DNA of 64,000 bases from Chthoniobacterales bacterium (GCA_013821455.1 JACDGS010000018.1:1-64000); one strand, 5' to 3'; positions 45,178-55,673 are shown, counted from the first letter of the stretch. Numbers and translations are program-made. The notes: generated by a model from the sequence alone, not told the origin.

Positions 45178-48100
45178 ATGAATCAAAAAATCCTCTGCAT
45201 CGCAGGCGCACATCGCTCCGGCACTTCGATGCTCACGCGCTTGCTGCAAGCGGCTGGGCTGGAGTTGGGTGCAGACGAAGATCTGATGCCCGCAGGCGCG
45301 GATAATCCCGACGGGTTTTGGGAAAACCTTCGCTTCGTTAGGCTGAACGACGAAGTCCTGAACGCCAGCGGAGCGGCCTGGGACCTGCCGCCGCTCGAAG
45401 ACGAGACCTATACGGGAGGGAATTTCCAGGCCGCGCGAGCAAAAGCAGAACTTCTCATCCGGAGTTTTAGCGACTCTTCTCACTGGGGTTGGAAAGACCC
45501 GCGCACTTGTCTCACTCTCCCCTTCTGGCAAGCCCTGCTACCCGAGCTGAAGACAATCATCATCGTCCGAAATCCGCTCGAGGTCGCCTACTCGATGAAC
45601 CGACGCAACGGGACTTCCTACGCACTGGGTTTGCGTCTCTGGGAGATCTACAATCGCCGGCTGCTTGCTCATACCGACCCGAAGGAACGGATCATTACCA
45701 GTTATCAGACCTTCTTCGAAACGCCTGAGACGGAGTTAGAAAGGATCATCACTTTCGCCGGACTTCAGCCTAACGAGACTAAGTCGATCGCAACGATTGT
45801 GACCAGGGATAGGCGCCACACGTCGTTTACTCAGGAACAGTTAATCGACGCGGGGGTTTCCCCCACTGTCATTGCCCTTTACGAGTCTATCATCGGTGGG
45901 ACAAATCTGCCTCCTACCGGATCACTGTCCGCGCCAGATTACCTCGCAGGCGCTCCTAATAAGTTAAATCAAGCTATTCCCGAAGCGGAGACAACCCGGC
46001 GCGAACTGGCCTCTCGTCGTGGCACGGAGATTCGGCATAACGAGCAAATTGCCGAACTAACGGCGGAGAAAACACGCGCTGCCTTAGAGATAGGTCGTCG
46101 TGATGGAAGGATTACAGAGTTACAAACGGCCTACTCTCACTTAGACGAGCTTTTGCAGCGTGAGCAGGCTGGCCGCGACAAACTTCTGTCCGAAATAAAG
46201 AGCCTGAGTCGAGAACTCGTAGTCACGCAACAGGACCATGCGCGAGAAGCGAATGAGTCACAGCGACTCAGAGAGGAGCTGGCTTCGCACCAGGCTAACA
46301 CGTTGAAGGAGTTAGACCAACTCCGAGAGGAGTTGGTCTCCCACCAGGCTAACGCGTCGAAGGAGTTAGACCAACTCCGAGAGGAGCTGGTCTCCCACCA
46401 GGCTAACGCGTCGAAGGAGTTAGACCAACTCCGAGAACGCTTCAACCAAACGAATCAACTCCTGTACAGCAATAGCATCCAACTATCCGAGCGGGAAGCG
46501 GAAGTCACATCTCTTATTGAACGACTTAGAAGACAGTTAGGCGAAACGAAGAAACTCATTCGTTTACTCGATCAAACCGAAACCGCGGCCGACCTACTGC
46601 GGAAGTCACGCCGTTGGATCATGATTAATCCCTTTACTTGGGTAAAGGCTCAACTTACCGGCAAACAGTTTCGAGGCTTCGGCCATCTCGATAAGAATGT
46701 GGAGAAGTATCACGCCTGGCGCGCGGCCCACCCGGAGATTGATAACCTCGATAGCTCTATCGCCGCCCTTCGCTCGCGTTATAACCTGAGAACGCAAGCG
46801 ACCGTAACCTCAGAAACTTCATCTGTTCCGCCTGCACAGCGCGACTATAGACCTGAGCCTCCGGCGAAACCCATCACCTTTCCTGATCACGAGAAGATTG
46901 AAGTTTCGATCATTATCCCCGTCTTTAACCAAATCGATTTCACCCTCGCCTGTCTCGCCTCCATCCAGGAACACTTGGATCAAATTCCAATTGAAGTAGT
47001 CGTAGTGGACGATTGCTCGACTGATCCTACTTCGGAAACCGTGAAGCAGATTAAAGGACTCGTCTATCTTAGAAGCGAAACTAACTGTGGTTTTATCGCT
47101 TCCTGTAACTTTGGAGCGAGTAAGGCGCGTGGCGCCTACCTTGTTTTCCTTAACAACGACACGGTCGTAACTCCTAACTGGCTCGCAGAGTTGCACGAGA
47201 CTCTTGACTCAGTCCCTAAGGCTGGCTTGGTGGGGTCCAAACTTGTCTATCCCGATGGGCGTTTGCAGGAGGCCGGAGGCATCATCTGGCGCGACGCCTC
47301 CGGTTGGAATCGCGGCAAGTTCCAGGACCCTGAGAAACCGGAGTACAACTTCCTGCGTGAGGTGGACTACTGTTCGGCCGCCAGCGTGATGATTCCTAAG
47401 TCACTCTTCGAGTCACTAGGCGGTTTCGATTCCAAATATTCTCCGGCTTATTACGAGGATACGGATCTCGCCTTCAAGGTAAGAGCGTCCGGGCGAAAAG
47501 TCTTATATCAGCCTCTGAGCAAAGTTATCCACTACGAAGGGATCACGAGTGGGACCGACATCTCTGCTGGTGCTAAGAAATATCAGGAAGTAAATCGAAA
47601 CACCTTCGCCACGACTTGGGACGCAGTCCTTGCCGAAAAGCCCGCGAATGGTGAACTCGCCCTCTGGGAACACTTACCCCCGGGAGCGAAGCGTATTCTC
47701 GTGATCGACCATCATCTGCCCATGCCCGATCGCGACTCAGGATCGCTCCGCATGTTTCAAATCCTGAAGATCCTTTATCGTCTCGGGCACAGAGTTACCT
47801 TTCTCCCCGATAACCTCGCCGATATTCCACCTTACGGAGACAATCTCAGGAGAGTGGGTATCGAAGTCGTTTACCACCCTTACATAAATAGCGCGCGCAG
47901 CTATCTCGAAGAGCATGGCGCTATCTTCGATGTCGTTATCCTAAGCCGTTGTGACTTCGCCCGGAAGCATGTCCCGGACGTTCGTCGTTACGCGCCCCTC
48001 AGCTATCTGATCTTTGATACGGTGGACTTACATTTCCTTAGAATCGATCGCGAAGCTCTTCTCACCCGGGATGCCGGGATCGAACAGGAAGCCCGCCGAA

Positions 48101-48840
48101 AAGAGGAGATGGAGTTAGCCTTGGTTGACCAATGCGACGAGACCTGGTTGGTCAGCGAAGTAGAAGCAGAGTTACTCCGCCAGAAACGGCCGGCCAAGAA
48201 ATTCAGCATCGTCTCCAACATTGTCGATGTGCCAGGATCCGCCACGCCCTTTTCTCTGCGCCGTGACTTTCTCTTCATCGGAAGTTTTCAACATCCCCCA
48301 AACATTGATGCCGTGATCTGGTTCACGCGGGAAATCTATCCGCAAGTAAGACAAAGTCTCCCCGGGGTCAGGTTCTACATTATCGGTGATAAAGCGCCTC
48401 CAGATGTAATCGCGCTGGCGGACGAGAATATTATCCTGACTGGTTTGCAGCCGGACGTGTCTCTCTACTTCAACAGCGTAAGACTCTCGGTTGCTCCGTT
48501 GCGTTTCGGCGCGGGTGTCAAAGGTAAGATTAATCAAAGCATGGCTTATGGTGTCCCGGTGGTCGCGACCTCACTGGCCGTAGAAGGAATGGGCCTGACC
48601 GACCGGACGGATGCTTTGATCGCAGATGATCCCCAGACTTTTGCCGAAGCACTTATAGAAGTGTACGAAACGGAAGAGCTATGGGGCCGTCTTTCCGCGC
48701 ATGGAACTCGCGTAGCTCGCGAGCGCTACTCGCCGGAAGTAGCGCAGGCCACTCTGGCGCGGCTCTTCCAGGAAACGCCCGAGACCGATCGCCGCATTGC
48801 CGGCGTCGAAGTGGCTCATAACTTGGTTCACGCTTCCTGA
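45178..48840 (+). CDS. multidomain sulfotransferase - coiled coil - GT2 - GT1/GT4 glycosyltransferase
   Basis: N-term 'ILCIAGAHRSGTSMLTRLLQAAGL...WGWKDPRTCLTLPFWQALLPELKTIIIVRNPLEVAYS'; central 'VSIIIPVFNQIDFTLACLASIQEHLDQIPIEVVVVDDCSTD'; C-term 'LRFGAGVKGKINQSMAYGVPVVATSLAVEGM'. Confidence 0.88.
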   Translation: MNQKILCIAGAHRSGTSMLTRLLQAAGLELGADEDLMPAGADNPDGFWENLRFVRLNDEVLNASGAAWDLPPLEDETYTGGNFQAARAKAELLIRSFSDSSHWGWKDPRTCLTLPFWQALLPELKTIIIVRNPLEVAYSMNRRNGTSYALGLRLWEIYNRRLLAHTDPKERIITSYQTFFETPETELERIITFAGLQPNETKSIATIVTRDRRHTSFTQEQLIDAGVSPTVIALYESIIGGTNLPPTGSLSAPDYLAGAPNKLNQAIPEAETTRRELASRRGTEIRHNEQIAELTAEKTRAALEIGRRDGRITELQTAYSHLDELLQREQAGRDKLLSEIKSLSRELVVTQQDHAREANESQRLREELASHQANTLKELDQLREELVSHQANASKELDQLREELVSHQANASKELDQLRERFNQTNQLLYSNSIQLSEREAEVTSLIERLRRQLGETKKLIRLLDQTETAADLLRKSRRWIMINPFTWVKAQLTGKQFRGFGHLDKNVEKYHAWRAAHPEIDNLDSSIAALRSRYNLRTQATVTSETSSVPPAQRDYRPEPPAKPITFPDHEKIEVSIIIPVFNQIDFTLACLASIQEHLDQIPIEVVVVDDCSTDPTSETVKQIKGLVYLRSETNCGFIASCNFGASKARGAYLVFLNNDTVVTPNWLAELHETLDSVPKAGLVGSKLVYPDGRLQEAGGIIWRDASGWNRGKFQDPEKPEYNFLREVDYCSAASVMIPKSLFESLGGFDSKYSPAYYEDTDLAFKVRASGRKVLYQPLSKVIHYEGITSGTDISAGAKKYQEVNRNTFATTWDAVLAEKPANGELALWEHLPPGAKRILVIDHHLPMPDRDSGSLRMFQILKILYRLGHRVTFLPDNLADIPPYGDNLRRVGIEVVYHPYINSARSYLEEHGAIFDVVILSRCDFARKHVPDVRRYAPLSYLIFDTVDLHFLRIDREALLTRDAGIEQEARRKEEMELALVDQCDETWLVSEVEAELLRQKRPAKKFSIVSNIVDVPGSATPFSLRRDFLFIGSFQHPPNIDAVIWFTREIYPQVRQSLPGVRFYIIGDKAPPDVIALADENIILTGLQPDVSLYFNSVRLSVAPLRFGAGVKGKINQSMAYGVPVVATSLAVEGMGLTDRTDALIADDPQTFAEALIEVYETEELWGRLSAHGTRVARERYSPEVAQATLARLFQETPETDRRIAGVEVAHNLVHAS
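46267..46428 (+). repeat. three in-frame tandem 54-bp repeats (18 aa LREELVSHQANASKELDQ)
   Basis: Units 46267-46320, 46321-46374, 46375-46428; units 2 and 3 differ at about one base. Confidence 0.9.
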
Positions 48841-49007
48841 TGAAGTTCGACCTTGGCGGAGCGAAGAATAGACCTACACCTCTAGGAATGGCTCTCGTTA
48901 GGTGCCGGATCGAAGTCTGCGGTTGGTGTAGCGATGGCTATCACGCAGGGCGTGGAAGGCCCGCAAGGGCATGACTCTTAAGCGTTGCCGCTTGCTCGAG
49001 ACTTATC

Positions 49008-51596
49008 ATGGAAGAGCCAGCAGCTGAGGCTATCACTCCACAGACAGAGGCGACAGCGTCATTAACGTCCAAAGTCGGGTGCACGCCGACTTGCGTCCTT
49101 TGGCATCTGACCCTCCTTGCCCTGGGGGTTAAGAGCATCATCCTTATCGCCGACCCTAACCCGCAGTTTTTTCTGGGAGACTCGGCGAGCTACTTAAACA
49201 GCGCTCTTACTGGCTGGATTCCGCCGGACAGGTCCTATCTTTACGGATACGTTATCCGCTGGCTTTGCGTCGGCAGCGGTTCGCTCTTTTCCCTCTTGGT
49301 TGTGCAAACACTGGCTAGCTCACTGTCGGCCGGTATTCTGGGATGGAGCTTACGACGCTTTCTGCAAATACCGGGAGCGGTCGCGATCGTGGTAACTATC
49401 GCCTACGCACTCGAACCGCTCCAACTGATGTACGATCGCTTTGTCATGGCAGAGAGCTTCTCGCTCTGCGCCGCGATGGTTTTCATTAGTTGCCTCTTAG
49501 TTTTCATCGACACTGGAAAACGCCGCTTTCTGGTTTTCGCCAGCTTTGCAGGCATCGTTAGTGTCGCGTTCCGCATTTCATTTCTTCCACCGGTAACTGC
49601 TCTTTCCTTCGCAGCACCTATTCTGCGTTTCTTTTGGACTGACTCCGAACGGCGGCTGAGACATGCGCGAGTCAAGGCGCTGTTGATCTCAATGGCAGTG
49701 ATAACACTAAGTTACTTCGCCTTTCATACCAGTTACAAGCTGCTCACCGGTAAGGTATCTGGAGCGCCTCCGGCCTATCAATACGCCGACGGTCTCTCAC
49801 TCCTATCCTCCTGGTGCCCCATCCTACAGCTAACAGATTTACCGGCCACGGGAGTTTCCGATCACATCTTTGATGGGACTTATCCACGAACGTTCGAAAA
49901 CCGGCGCGGACAACGCTGGATGGTGGGCGGAATAGTGGAGGCACTTCATCGCGCTTATCCTGACTCACTGCAGGCTAATGTCGTGGCGAAAAGGATAGCG
50001 ATGCAAATACTACGGCGAGATCCTATGGATGTAGCGGGACTTGCTTTTCACACCTATTGTCGTGGCTGGCGGCGCGACGTGATCAAGGGCTGCATCAGCG
50101 AAGATACCGGAAATCGTGTTATTCCGCCCGAGCTCGTCCAAATCGCCGAGAGGCGCTTTCACATTGCAGCCGCCGATATGCCAACTCGCCGCACCCTAAC
50201 GAAATCGTATTTTGGTCGAGCGATAGCATGGTATCGGGTTCTTTTGCTTACTCCATTCCTGCTCATGGTCGGGGCTGCTTTTGCGCATGGGAACAAACGG
50301 ATGTTTATTATCTTCATGTCTATTTATTCCCTGACTGTTTTACTGACAGCGATGGGACTGGCGGTGGATAATTCCATCCGCTATCTGCATCCGCTTAGCT
50401 GGGCCCTTTTTGCCTTTGCGGCTTATTGCCTATCACTTCTCGCCCCGAAGATACGCAGTCGCTTTTCGAGAGCCACGCCAGCACTAGGATTAGCGCTGCT
50501 GGCTGGATGCTTCTTTGGAATGAGTCATTCCACCATGGCCGCGGTTGGCTCAAAAGGACTATATGTCACTGACGGCGTGCTGATGAGAAAAGGTAAACCC
50601 TACCTTGGCATTGGCGCGAACTACAATAGTCTTTTTGGTCAGCTACTCAAAGACAAGGATAATAACTCTTCTCTGGCGAAGCTGGCCGAACTGGCTAAGG
50701 CTGGAATTCCTTTTGTTCGCTTTCGTGCCTGTGGTTTCGGACCCGAGAACCAGCAGCTCTATCTTCAAGACCGCGCGGAATATTTCCGCAGGATGGACCA
50801 AGTGGTGCGGGCCGCGGAACAGAATAACATAGGTCTTATCCCATCGCTGTTTTGGCGGTTGGCCACGGTGTCGGAAACACTTGGCGAGAGCCGAGACCAG
50901 TTAGGCAACCCAAATAGCAAATCCAATCAGTTCATTCGCCAATACACTAAGGAAATAGTCGGACGCTATAATGATTCGCCGGCGATCTGGGGGTGGGAGT
51001 TTGGCAATGAAGCCAACCTCGGAGTTGACCTGCACAAGGGTGGCCGCCGATCTGGTATATTGGGAGGTGCTAACAGTGAGCTTAGCTCGGCACAATTGCG
51101 CGTTCCTTTCACCACCTTTGCGCAGACAGTTAGAAGCATTGATCCTTCGCGGATCATCGATACGGGCACGACTCGGTCGCGTCCCGCTGCCTGGCACATG
51201 GCTCGTGGTCAGAACGGATCTGATAATGCAGAGCAATCCTTTTCAGCATTACTTACCCTTACCCCAGACCCCATCGATGTGATCTCCGTACACGTCTATG
51301 AGAAAGCGAAGGGGACTTATCCCGGCGCGAATAGCATTGCTGGCATCCTATCTGATCTCAATAGGTCCGCGGCTGCTGCCCGCAAGCCTTTGTTCTTAGG
51401 TGAATTTCCGACACGCGAGCCGGCGCAAGCTCAGGAATTCATCCAGGCGATCGAGGCCGCCCGCGTGCCTCTTTCGGCTTTCTGGGTGTTTGACCTTCCC
51501 GCGCAGGAAGCCACCATGAATGTAAGCTTTACCAACCAGCGCGCCTTTGTCTTCGACATGATCGCAAAGGCTAACCAAGCATTACAAAGCCGCTAA
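49008..51596 (+). CDS. polytopic membrane protein fused to a C-terminal GH5-like glycoside hydrolase domain
   Basis: N-terminal ~500 aa with many TM segments; C-terminal 'DGVLMRKGKPYLGIGANYNSLF...GRYNDSPAIWGWEFGNEANLGVDLH...ISVHVYEKAKG...KPLFLGEFPTRE'. Confidence 0.7.
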   Translation: MEEPAAEAITPQTEATASLTSKVGCTPTCVLWHLTLLALGVKSIILIADPNPQFFLGDSASYLNSALTGWIPPDRSYLYGYVIRWLCVGSGSLFSLLVVQTLASSLSAGILGWSLRRFLQIPGAVAIVVTIAYALEPLQLMYDRFVMAESFSLCAAMVFISCLLVFIDTGKRRFLVFASFAGIVSVAFRISFLPPVTALSFAAPILRFFWTDSERRLRHARVKALLISMAVITLSYFAFHTSYKLLTGKVSGAPPAYQYADGLSLLSSWCPILQLTDLPATGVSDHIFDGTYPRTFENRRGQRWMVGGIVEALHRAYPDSLQANVVAKRIAMQILRRDPMDVAGLAFHTYCRGWRRDVIKGCISEDTGNRVIPPELVQIAERRFHIAAADMPTRRTLTKSYFGRAIAWYRVLLLTPFLLMVGAAFAHGNKRMFIIFMSIYSLTVLLTAMGLAVDNSIRYLHPLSWALFAFAAYCLSLLAPKIRSRFSRATPALGLALLAGCFFGMSHSTMAAVGSKGLYVTDGVLMRKGKPYLGIGANYNSLFGQLLKDKDNNSSLAKLAELAKAGIPFVRFRACGFGPENQQLYLQDRAEYFRRMDQVVRAAEQNNIGLIPSLFWRLATVSETLGESRDQLGNPNSKSNQFIRQYTKEIVGRYNDSPAIWGWEFGNEANLGVDLHKGGRRSGILGGANSELSSAQLRVPFTTFAQTVRSIDPSRIIDTGTTRSRPAAWHMARGQNGSDNAEQSFSALLTLTPDPIDVISVHVYEKAKGTYPGANSIAGILSDLNRSAAAARKPLFLGEFPTREPAQAQEFIQAIEAARVPLSAFWVFDLPAQEATMNVSFTNQRAFVFDMIAKANQALQSR

Positions 51597-52208
51597 CTAA
51601 CTCGTGGTTTTTTCCAGGAGCGAGACGAAGTGCAGCCCGCGCCCGAAGATCAGATTGGCCGGGATAGGATAGAGACCGAGAGTTCGCTTTTCCTGAACCA
51701 CCCGCAACCCAACTTTGTTATAGATTCGATTCCATTCCGTCTCCGAGAGATAGTTATAGGGTAAAACGACGCCGTGGTGAGCATTGCCAAACCAATCCAT
51801 TAAACGCAGCGTCCTACCTCCCAGAGGTCCGGCGAGAAAGTGGTCTTTGAGCAAGACATATTTTCGGGACACCCGAGCAGCCTCAGCCAAAAGCGCGGCG
51901 GGATCTTCGGTGTGATGAAGCACATCCACGAACATGACCAGGTCGAAGCTGTCCTTCTCAAAAGGCATATGTGTGCCATCGAATTGAGTCACCGGAATAT
52001 GAGGTTGCGGTCGCACCAGGACATCGATACCAGCGACAGAGATGTTCTTTCCATTCTCCGAGATACGCGCGGAGATCTGGCCATCACCGCAACCAACATC
52101 CAGCACGCGTGAGCCGACCGGAATCATTTGACCCAGAGCCTCGGATAGCTTCTGCACCCGTCGTCCGAAGACCAGATTCGTATGCAGTGTGTTAAGCAGG
52201 TTCTGCAT
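51597..52208 (-). CDS. class I SAM-dependent methyltransferase
   Basis: 'VGSRVLDVGCGDGQISARI...MPFEKDSFDLVMFVDVLHHTEDPAALLAEAARVSRKYVLLKDH'. Confidence 0.9.
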   Translation of the reverse strand: MQNLLNTLHTNLVFGRRVQKLSEALGQMIPVGSRVLDVGCGDGQISARISENGKNISVAGIDVLVRPQPHIPVTQFDGTHMPFEKDSFDLVMFVDVLHHTEDPAALLAEAARVSRKYVLLKDHFLAGPLGGRTLRLMDWFGNAHHGVVLPYNYLSETEWNRIYNKVGLRVVQEKRTLGLYPIPANLIFGRGLHFVSLLEKTTS

Positions 52209-52214
52209 TGAGAG

Positions 52215-53486
52215 TTAGCGGCGGCGAAGACCGAGGACACTAAGAAAGAAACTTGAAAGCACGGTTTGAAAGCCCAGTTGAATCAGTAAGGCCGCGGGAA
52301 TAACAAGACGCAAAGTATGCGAAGGGTTGAGCGCGCCAAAAGAGTGGGCCCGCCAGGAGACTACCGCGTAAAGGGAAATGAAGACACCGCCCGCAATCAT
52401 GAGTGCGCCACCGACCAGTCCCGATTCCAAAGTTACATAGTTAAATAGCCTCGTGAGGCGTGGGTCGGGTGGCAAAAGATTTTCACTTACCGCAAACACT
52501 TTGGTAAAGAGAGCGAAGATGATCGATTGATAGCCTAGACTGATGGCGAGCGTGGCATAGACAAGGGTGTGCACGTCGAAGACAATCTTCGCGACGATTT
52601 GCGGCCCAATGAGCAGCCAGGAAGTAGCGAGCAGGCCTCCGAGAATAAGAAGTGCGCCGGGATAGAGAAACAACCAGCGCGGACTAAAGAGCATGAGAAA
52701 CCGCAGGTGCCGCCAGCCATCGCGCCAACTCCGCAAGTGGGGCGGACGGCTTCGACCATCCGGGTAGAGAATCACCGGGACTTCGGCAATCGTTAGGCGA
52801 CGCAGCGAAGCTTTGACTACCATCTCGCTCGCAAATTCCATCCCGGAAGTGCGCAAGTCGAGACCCAGGATTGCTTCGCGACTGAAACCACGCAGGCCAG
52901 AGTGAAAATCGCCGGCGTCGCTGTGAAAGAACAAGCGGCCAATCGCGGTTAAGACCGGGTTACCGAGGAAGCGATGTAACGGCGGCATGGCGCCCGGCTT
53001 AATTCCACCCAGGAACCTGTTACCCATAACCAGGTCATAACCTTGCCGCAGCTTTTCCACGAACGCCGATAGGTCAGTAAAGTCATAGCTATCATCGGCG
53101 TCGCCCATGATGACATACTTACCCCGCGCCGCGTGGATGCCCGCGATCAACGCGCTCCCATAACCAAGAGTCGCAACCGGCACGACGCGCGCGCCGGCTT
53201 GGGTCGCGATCTCTTGCGAACCATCGCTGCTGCCATTGTCCGCCACGACAACCTCACCATTGATCCGATGTTGTTCGAGAAAGGTTAGCGCTTTGCGCAC
53301 ACAGGTCTCCAGCGTTTCCGCTTCGTTCAAGCAAGGCATCAGGATCGAGAGCTCGACTATCTCAGCGGTCGAAGAATGAGTTTCTGCAACGGCAGTCATA
53401 CGAGCGGGAGTCACTTTTTCCTTTTGCGCGAGCATGAGGTTATCTGGCCTAACGAGTAAAGCTGTCGTTTCAAGCCCACAACTCAT
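52215..53486 (-). CDS. GT2 family glycosyltransferase (polyprenyl-phosphate sugar transferase-like) with C-terminal TM segments
   Basis: 'LSILMPCLNEAETLETCVRKALTFLEQHRINGEVVVADNGSSDGSQEIATQAGARVV...KYVIMGDADDSYDFTDL'; start may be internal. Confidence 0.9.
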   Translation of the reverse strand: MSCGLETTALLVRPDNLMLAQKEKVTPARMTAVAETHSSTAEIVELSILMPCLNEAETLETCVRKALTFLEQHRINGEVVVADNGSSDGSQEIATQAGARVVPVATLGYGSALIAGIHAARGKYVIMGDADDSYDFTDLSAFVEKLRQGYDLVMGNRFLGGIKPGAMPPLHRFLGNPVLTAIGRLFFHSDAGDFHSGLRGFSREAILGLDLRTSGMEFASEMVVKASLRRLTIAEVPVILYPDGRSRPPHLRSWRDGWRHLRFLMLFSPRWLFLYPGALLILGGLLATSWLLIGPQIVAKIVFDVHTLVYATLAISLGYQSIIFALFTKVFAVSENLLPPDPRLTRLFNYVTLESGLVGGALMIAGGVFISLYAVVSWRAHSFGALNPSHTLRLVIPAALLIQLGFQTVLSSFFLSVLGLRRR

Positions 53487-53669
53487 AGTTCACGGGAGCA
53501 GAAGCGCCAGCGAAATCCCTCAGGGCCGACCAATTGTTCTCCCGTTTCCATGTGTTCGTCCATAATCCCCACATAGCAAATGCGAGTATCATCGCGCATC
53601 ATTTATGGCCAGGAATCTATCGCTCCAGAGCCAGAATAGTTTGTCGCGTCGGTACCTTGGCTTCATTCC

Positions 53670-55325
53670 TTAACGAGAGTAACTCTGGAAAACTTGATAG
53701 GTCGCCGCCAAGTCTGGCGGAAGATCGCTGGCCGGAGGAGTCGGTTTTCCGGCGCTGGCGCTCATCTCCTCGAAATGACTCTGGGCCAGCGGGAAAACGG
53801 GGTCCGACTTACTGAAACTGACGTAAAGGTCCTTTTCCTGCGGAGGGAAAATCCGTGCCGCGATGGCCTGCGCGTCCGGCCGGTCCGCAGACCAAGCTTG
53901 AAAAGTCTGCCAGTCATCCCTCACCTTTTGTGCAATCGCTGGTTTGCACAAAGCTCTCAGTTGATTGCCCAAACCCCACTCAACGCAATAAATTGCATCC
54001 GCACTGCCTCCCTTCTTGTTTAGAAATTTGGCCAGCGATTCGATCCGCGGGCTGAAGCGGCCATGGAAACCGGCTATGTCTTTGAACGCTTCGAATTGCA
54101 TCTCCAATCCTTTGAGATTCGACGCAAGCCAGAGACACAAAACGGAACCTTGCAGGAGAAGAATCAGGGCGCGCTTCGGGCCGGAGATGGAATGGGCAAA
54201 TAAGTAGGCCGCACTAAAGCAGGCCAGCAAATCAAATGGGAAAAGCATGATCGTATGATGGGCGCCGCCGGCCTGTGGGGTGAGGGCAATCTCCAGAAGG
54301 ATGATTACGAACATGAGCAGACACCAAAGGCAAAATCTAAGTGTGCGACGATCGATCTGGTTAATGGCACCTTTACTCTCCGCGTAACCTACGAGAGCTA
54401 GAACGAGAAACGCGATGGTCAGAACGATAACGCTCCAGCCGGTCCAGGATGGCAAGGGTGGGACTGACTTTAACCACATGGCTGCCGGGGCTAAACCGGT
54501 GCAAGTATACTCATAGAGCGACCAGAAATGCCAAAGCCGATCCGACAAGGCGGAGGCTTGCGGCTTCTCCAGTAAGGGAAAGATGATCCACAAAGCGAGA
54601 AGGCCTACCGCGATAAGTCCCGCGCCGGCGCCGGCTAATATCCTGGGAGGGACGCTTCTTAGCTTTTGCAGAATCACATCGCGATAGATCACGCAGGTAG
54701 CTGTTGTCAGTGCAATGACGAACCAAATGAAATTGAACTTATCCCAAAAACCCAGGACCCAGAGGACAATGACGGACCAGCAGGTCTTCTTAGTTCCATC
54801 CAGCCAGCGGAAGCAAAGAAGAAGGCAAAGGGCCTTGAAAAAAAGCATGAGCACCTCCGGCCCCCAATCGACCTTGGTAAGAAAGATGAAGCTCGGATGC
54901 GTGGCGCAGGCGACAGAGAAGACAAGCGCCCACCGCGGAGTCAGGACTCGACGCACGAGTGCGTAACCCAGGACCAGGGTGCCGCATGAGACGAGTATCG
55001 CAGGCAGTCGGATACTCCAGGCGGAAACTCCGAAGAGCGCGAAAATCGGTGGATACACCCATGACTTATAGGCACCCACATAAGGAGAAATGAGGATCGG
55101 CACGCCGAACCAGGTTTTATATGCCCCAACCCCAAAACCCGGACTAATAACAAACATCTCGTCGTAATAAAGGCCCGGCGCGTGAATGTTATGCGTAGCA
55201 AGAGTGACAAAGGTTAGGAGCGGGATGAGTAAGGCGGCGAACTCCCACTTCGCCCAACTGGGTCCGATGCTACCTCCCTTAGACTGTGACTGTGGGGTCA
55301 CCGGCGACGATGCGACAGGTTGCAC
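53670..55325 (-). CDS. GT39-like polytopic membrane glycosyltransferase
   Basis: 551 aa, multiple TM segments, 'APGLYYDEMFVISPG...GVSAWSIRLPAILVSCGTLVLGYALVRRVLTPRWALVFSVACATHPSF'. Confidence 0.75.
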   Translation of the reverse strand: MQPVASSPVTPQSQSKGGSIGPSWAKWEFAALLIPLLTFVTLATHNIHAPGLYYDEMFVISPGFGVGAYKTWFGVPILISPYVGAYKSWVYPPIFALFGVSAWSIRLPAILVSCGTLVLGYALVRRVLTPRWALVFSVACATHPSFIFLTKVDWGPEVLMLFFKALCLLLCFRWLDGTKKTCWSVIVLWVLGFWDKFNFIWFVIALTTATCVIYRDVILQKLRSVPPRILAGAGAGLIAVGLLALWIIFPLLEKPQASALSDRLWHFWSLYEYTCTGLAPAAMWLKSVPPLPSWTGWSVIVLTIAFLVLALVGYAESKGAINQIDRRTLRFCLWCLLMFVIILLEIALTPQAGGAHHTIMLFPFDLLACFSAAYLFAHSISGPKRALILLLQGSVLCLWLASNLKGLEMQFEAFKDIAGFHGRFSPRIESLAKFLNKKGGSADAIYCVEWGLGNQLRALCKPAIAQKVRDDWQTFQAWSADRPDAQAIAARIFPPQEKDLYVSFSKSDPVFPLAQSHFEEMSASAGKPTPPASDLPPDLAATYQVFQSYSR

Positions 55326-55673
55326 TTAGTCGCTCGGGCAAGCAGGGTAGGCTGCTGGTAACCCGCGGCTCAACTGCTTTTGGTTAGAAATAATTCCAGA
55401 TGATATTCGCATGCTTTGTCGAAGATACACCAAACCAGCTCGTCGACCGATCGTCAGTGCCCAGCAAAAGAAGATCCTCCTGTAGGGCTAAGGCCTCAAA
55501 AAGCTGAAGCTTGCCGGGCGCACCAGCTAAGTCAACCTAATTGCCAAGCAAATAACTCGCTTTCACCCACCGAAAAGACAAATTACGAAAGTCGTTTTTT
55601 TATTTGGAAAGCGAATTTCTTCTGGCATCTTGTACGGCGCCATGGAAAGAGTCGCAAACAAACTGGTTCGCCT

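Noticed and set aside
46137-46445. 102-aa minus-strand ORF with SWSNSFDALAWWE repeats
   Set aside because: Antisense translation of the 54-bp tandem repeats within the sulfotransferase-GT gene.
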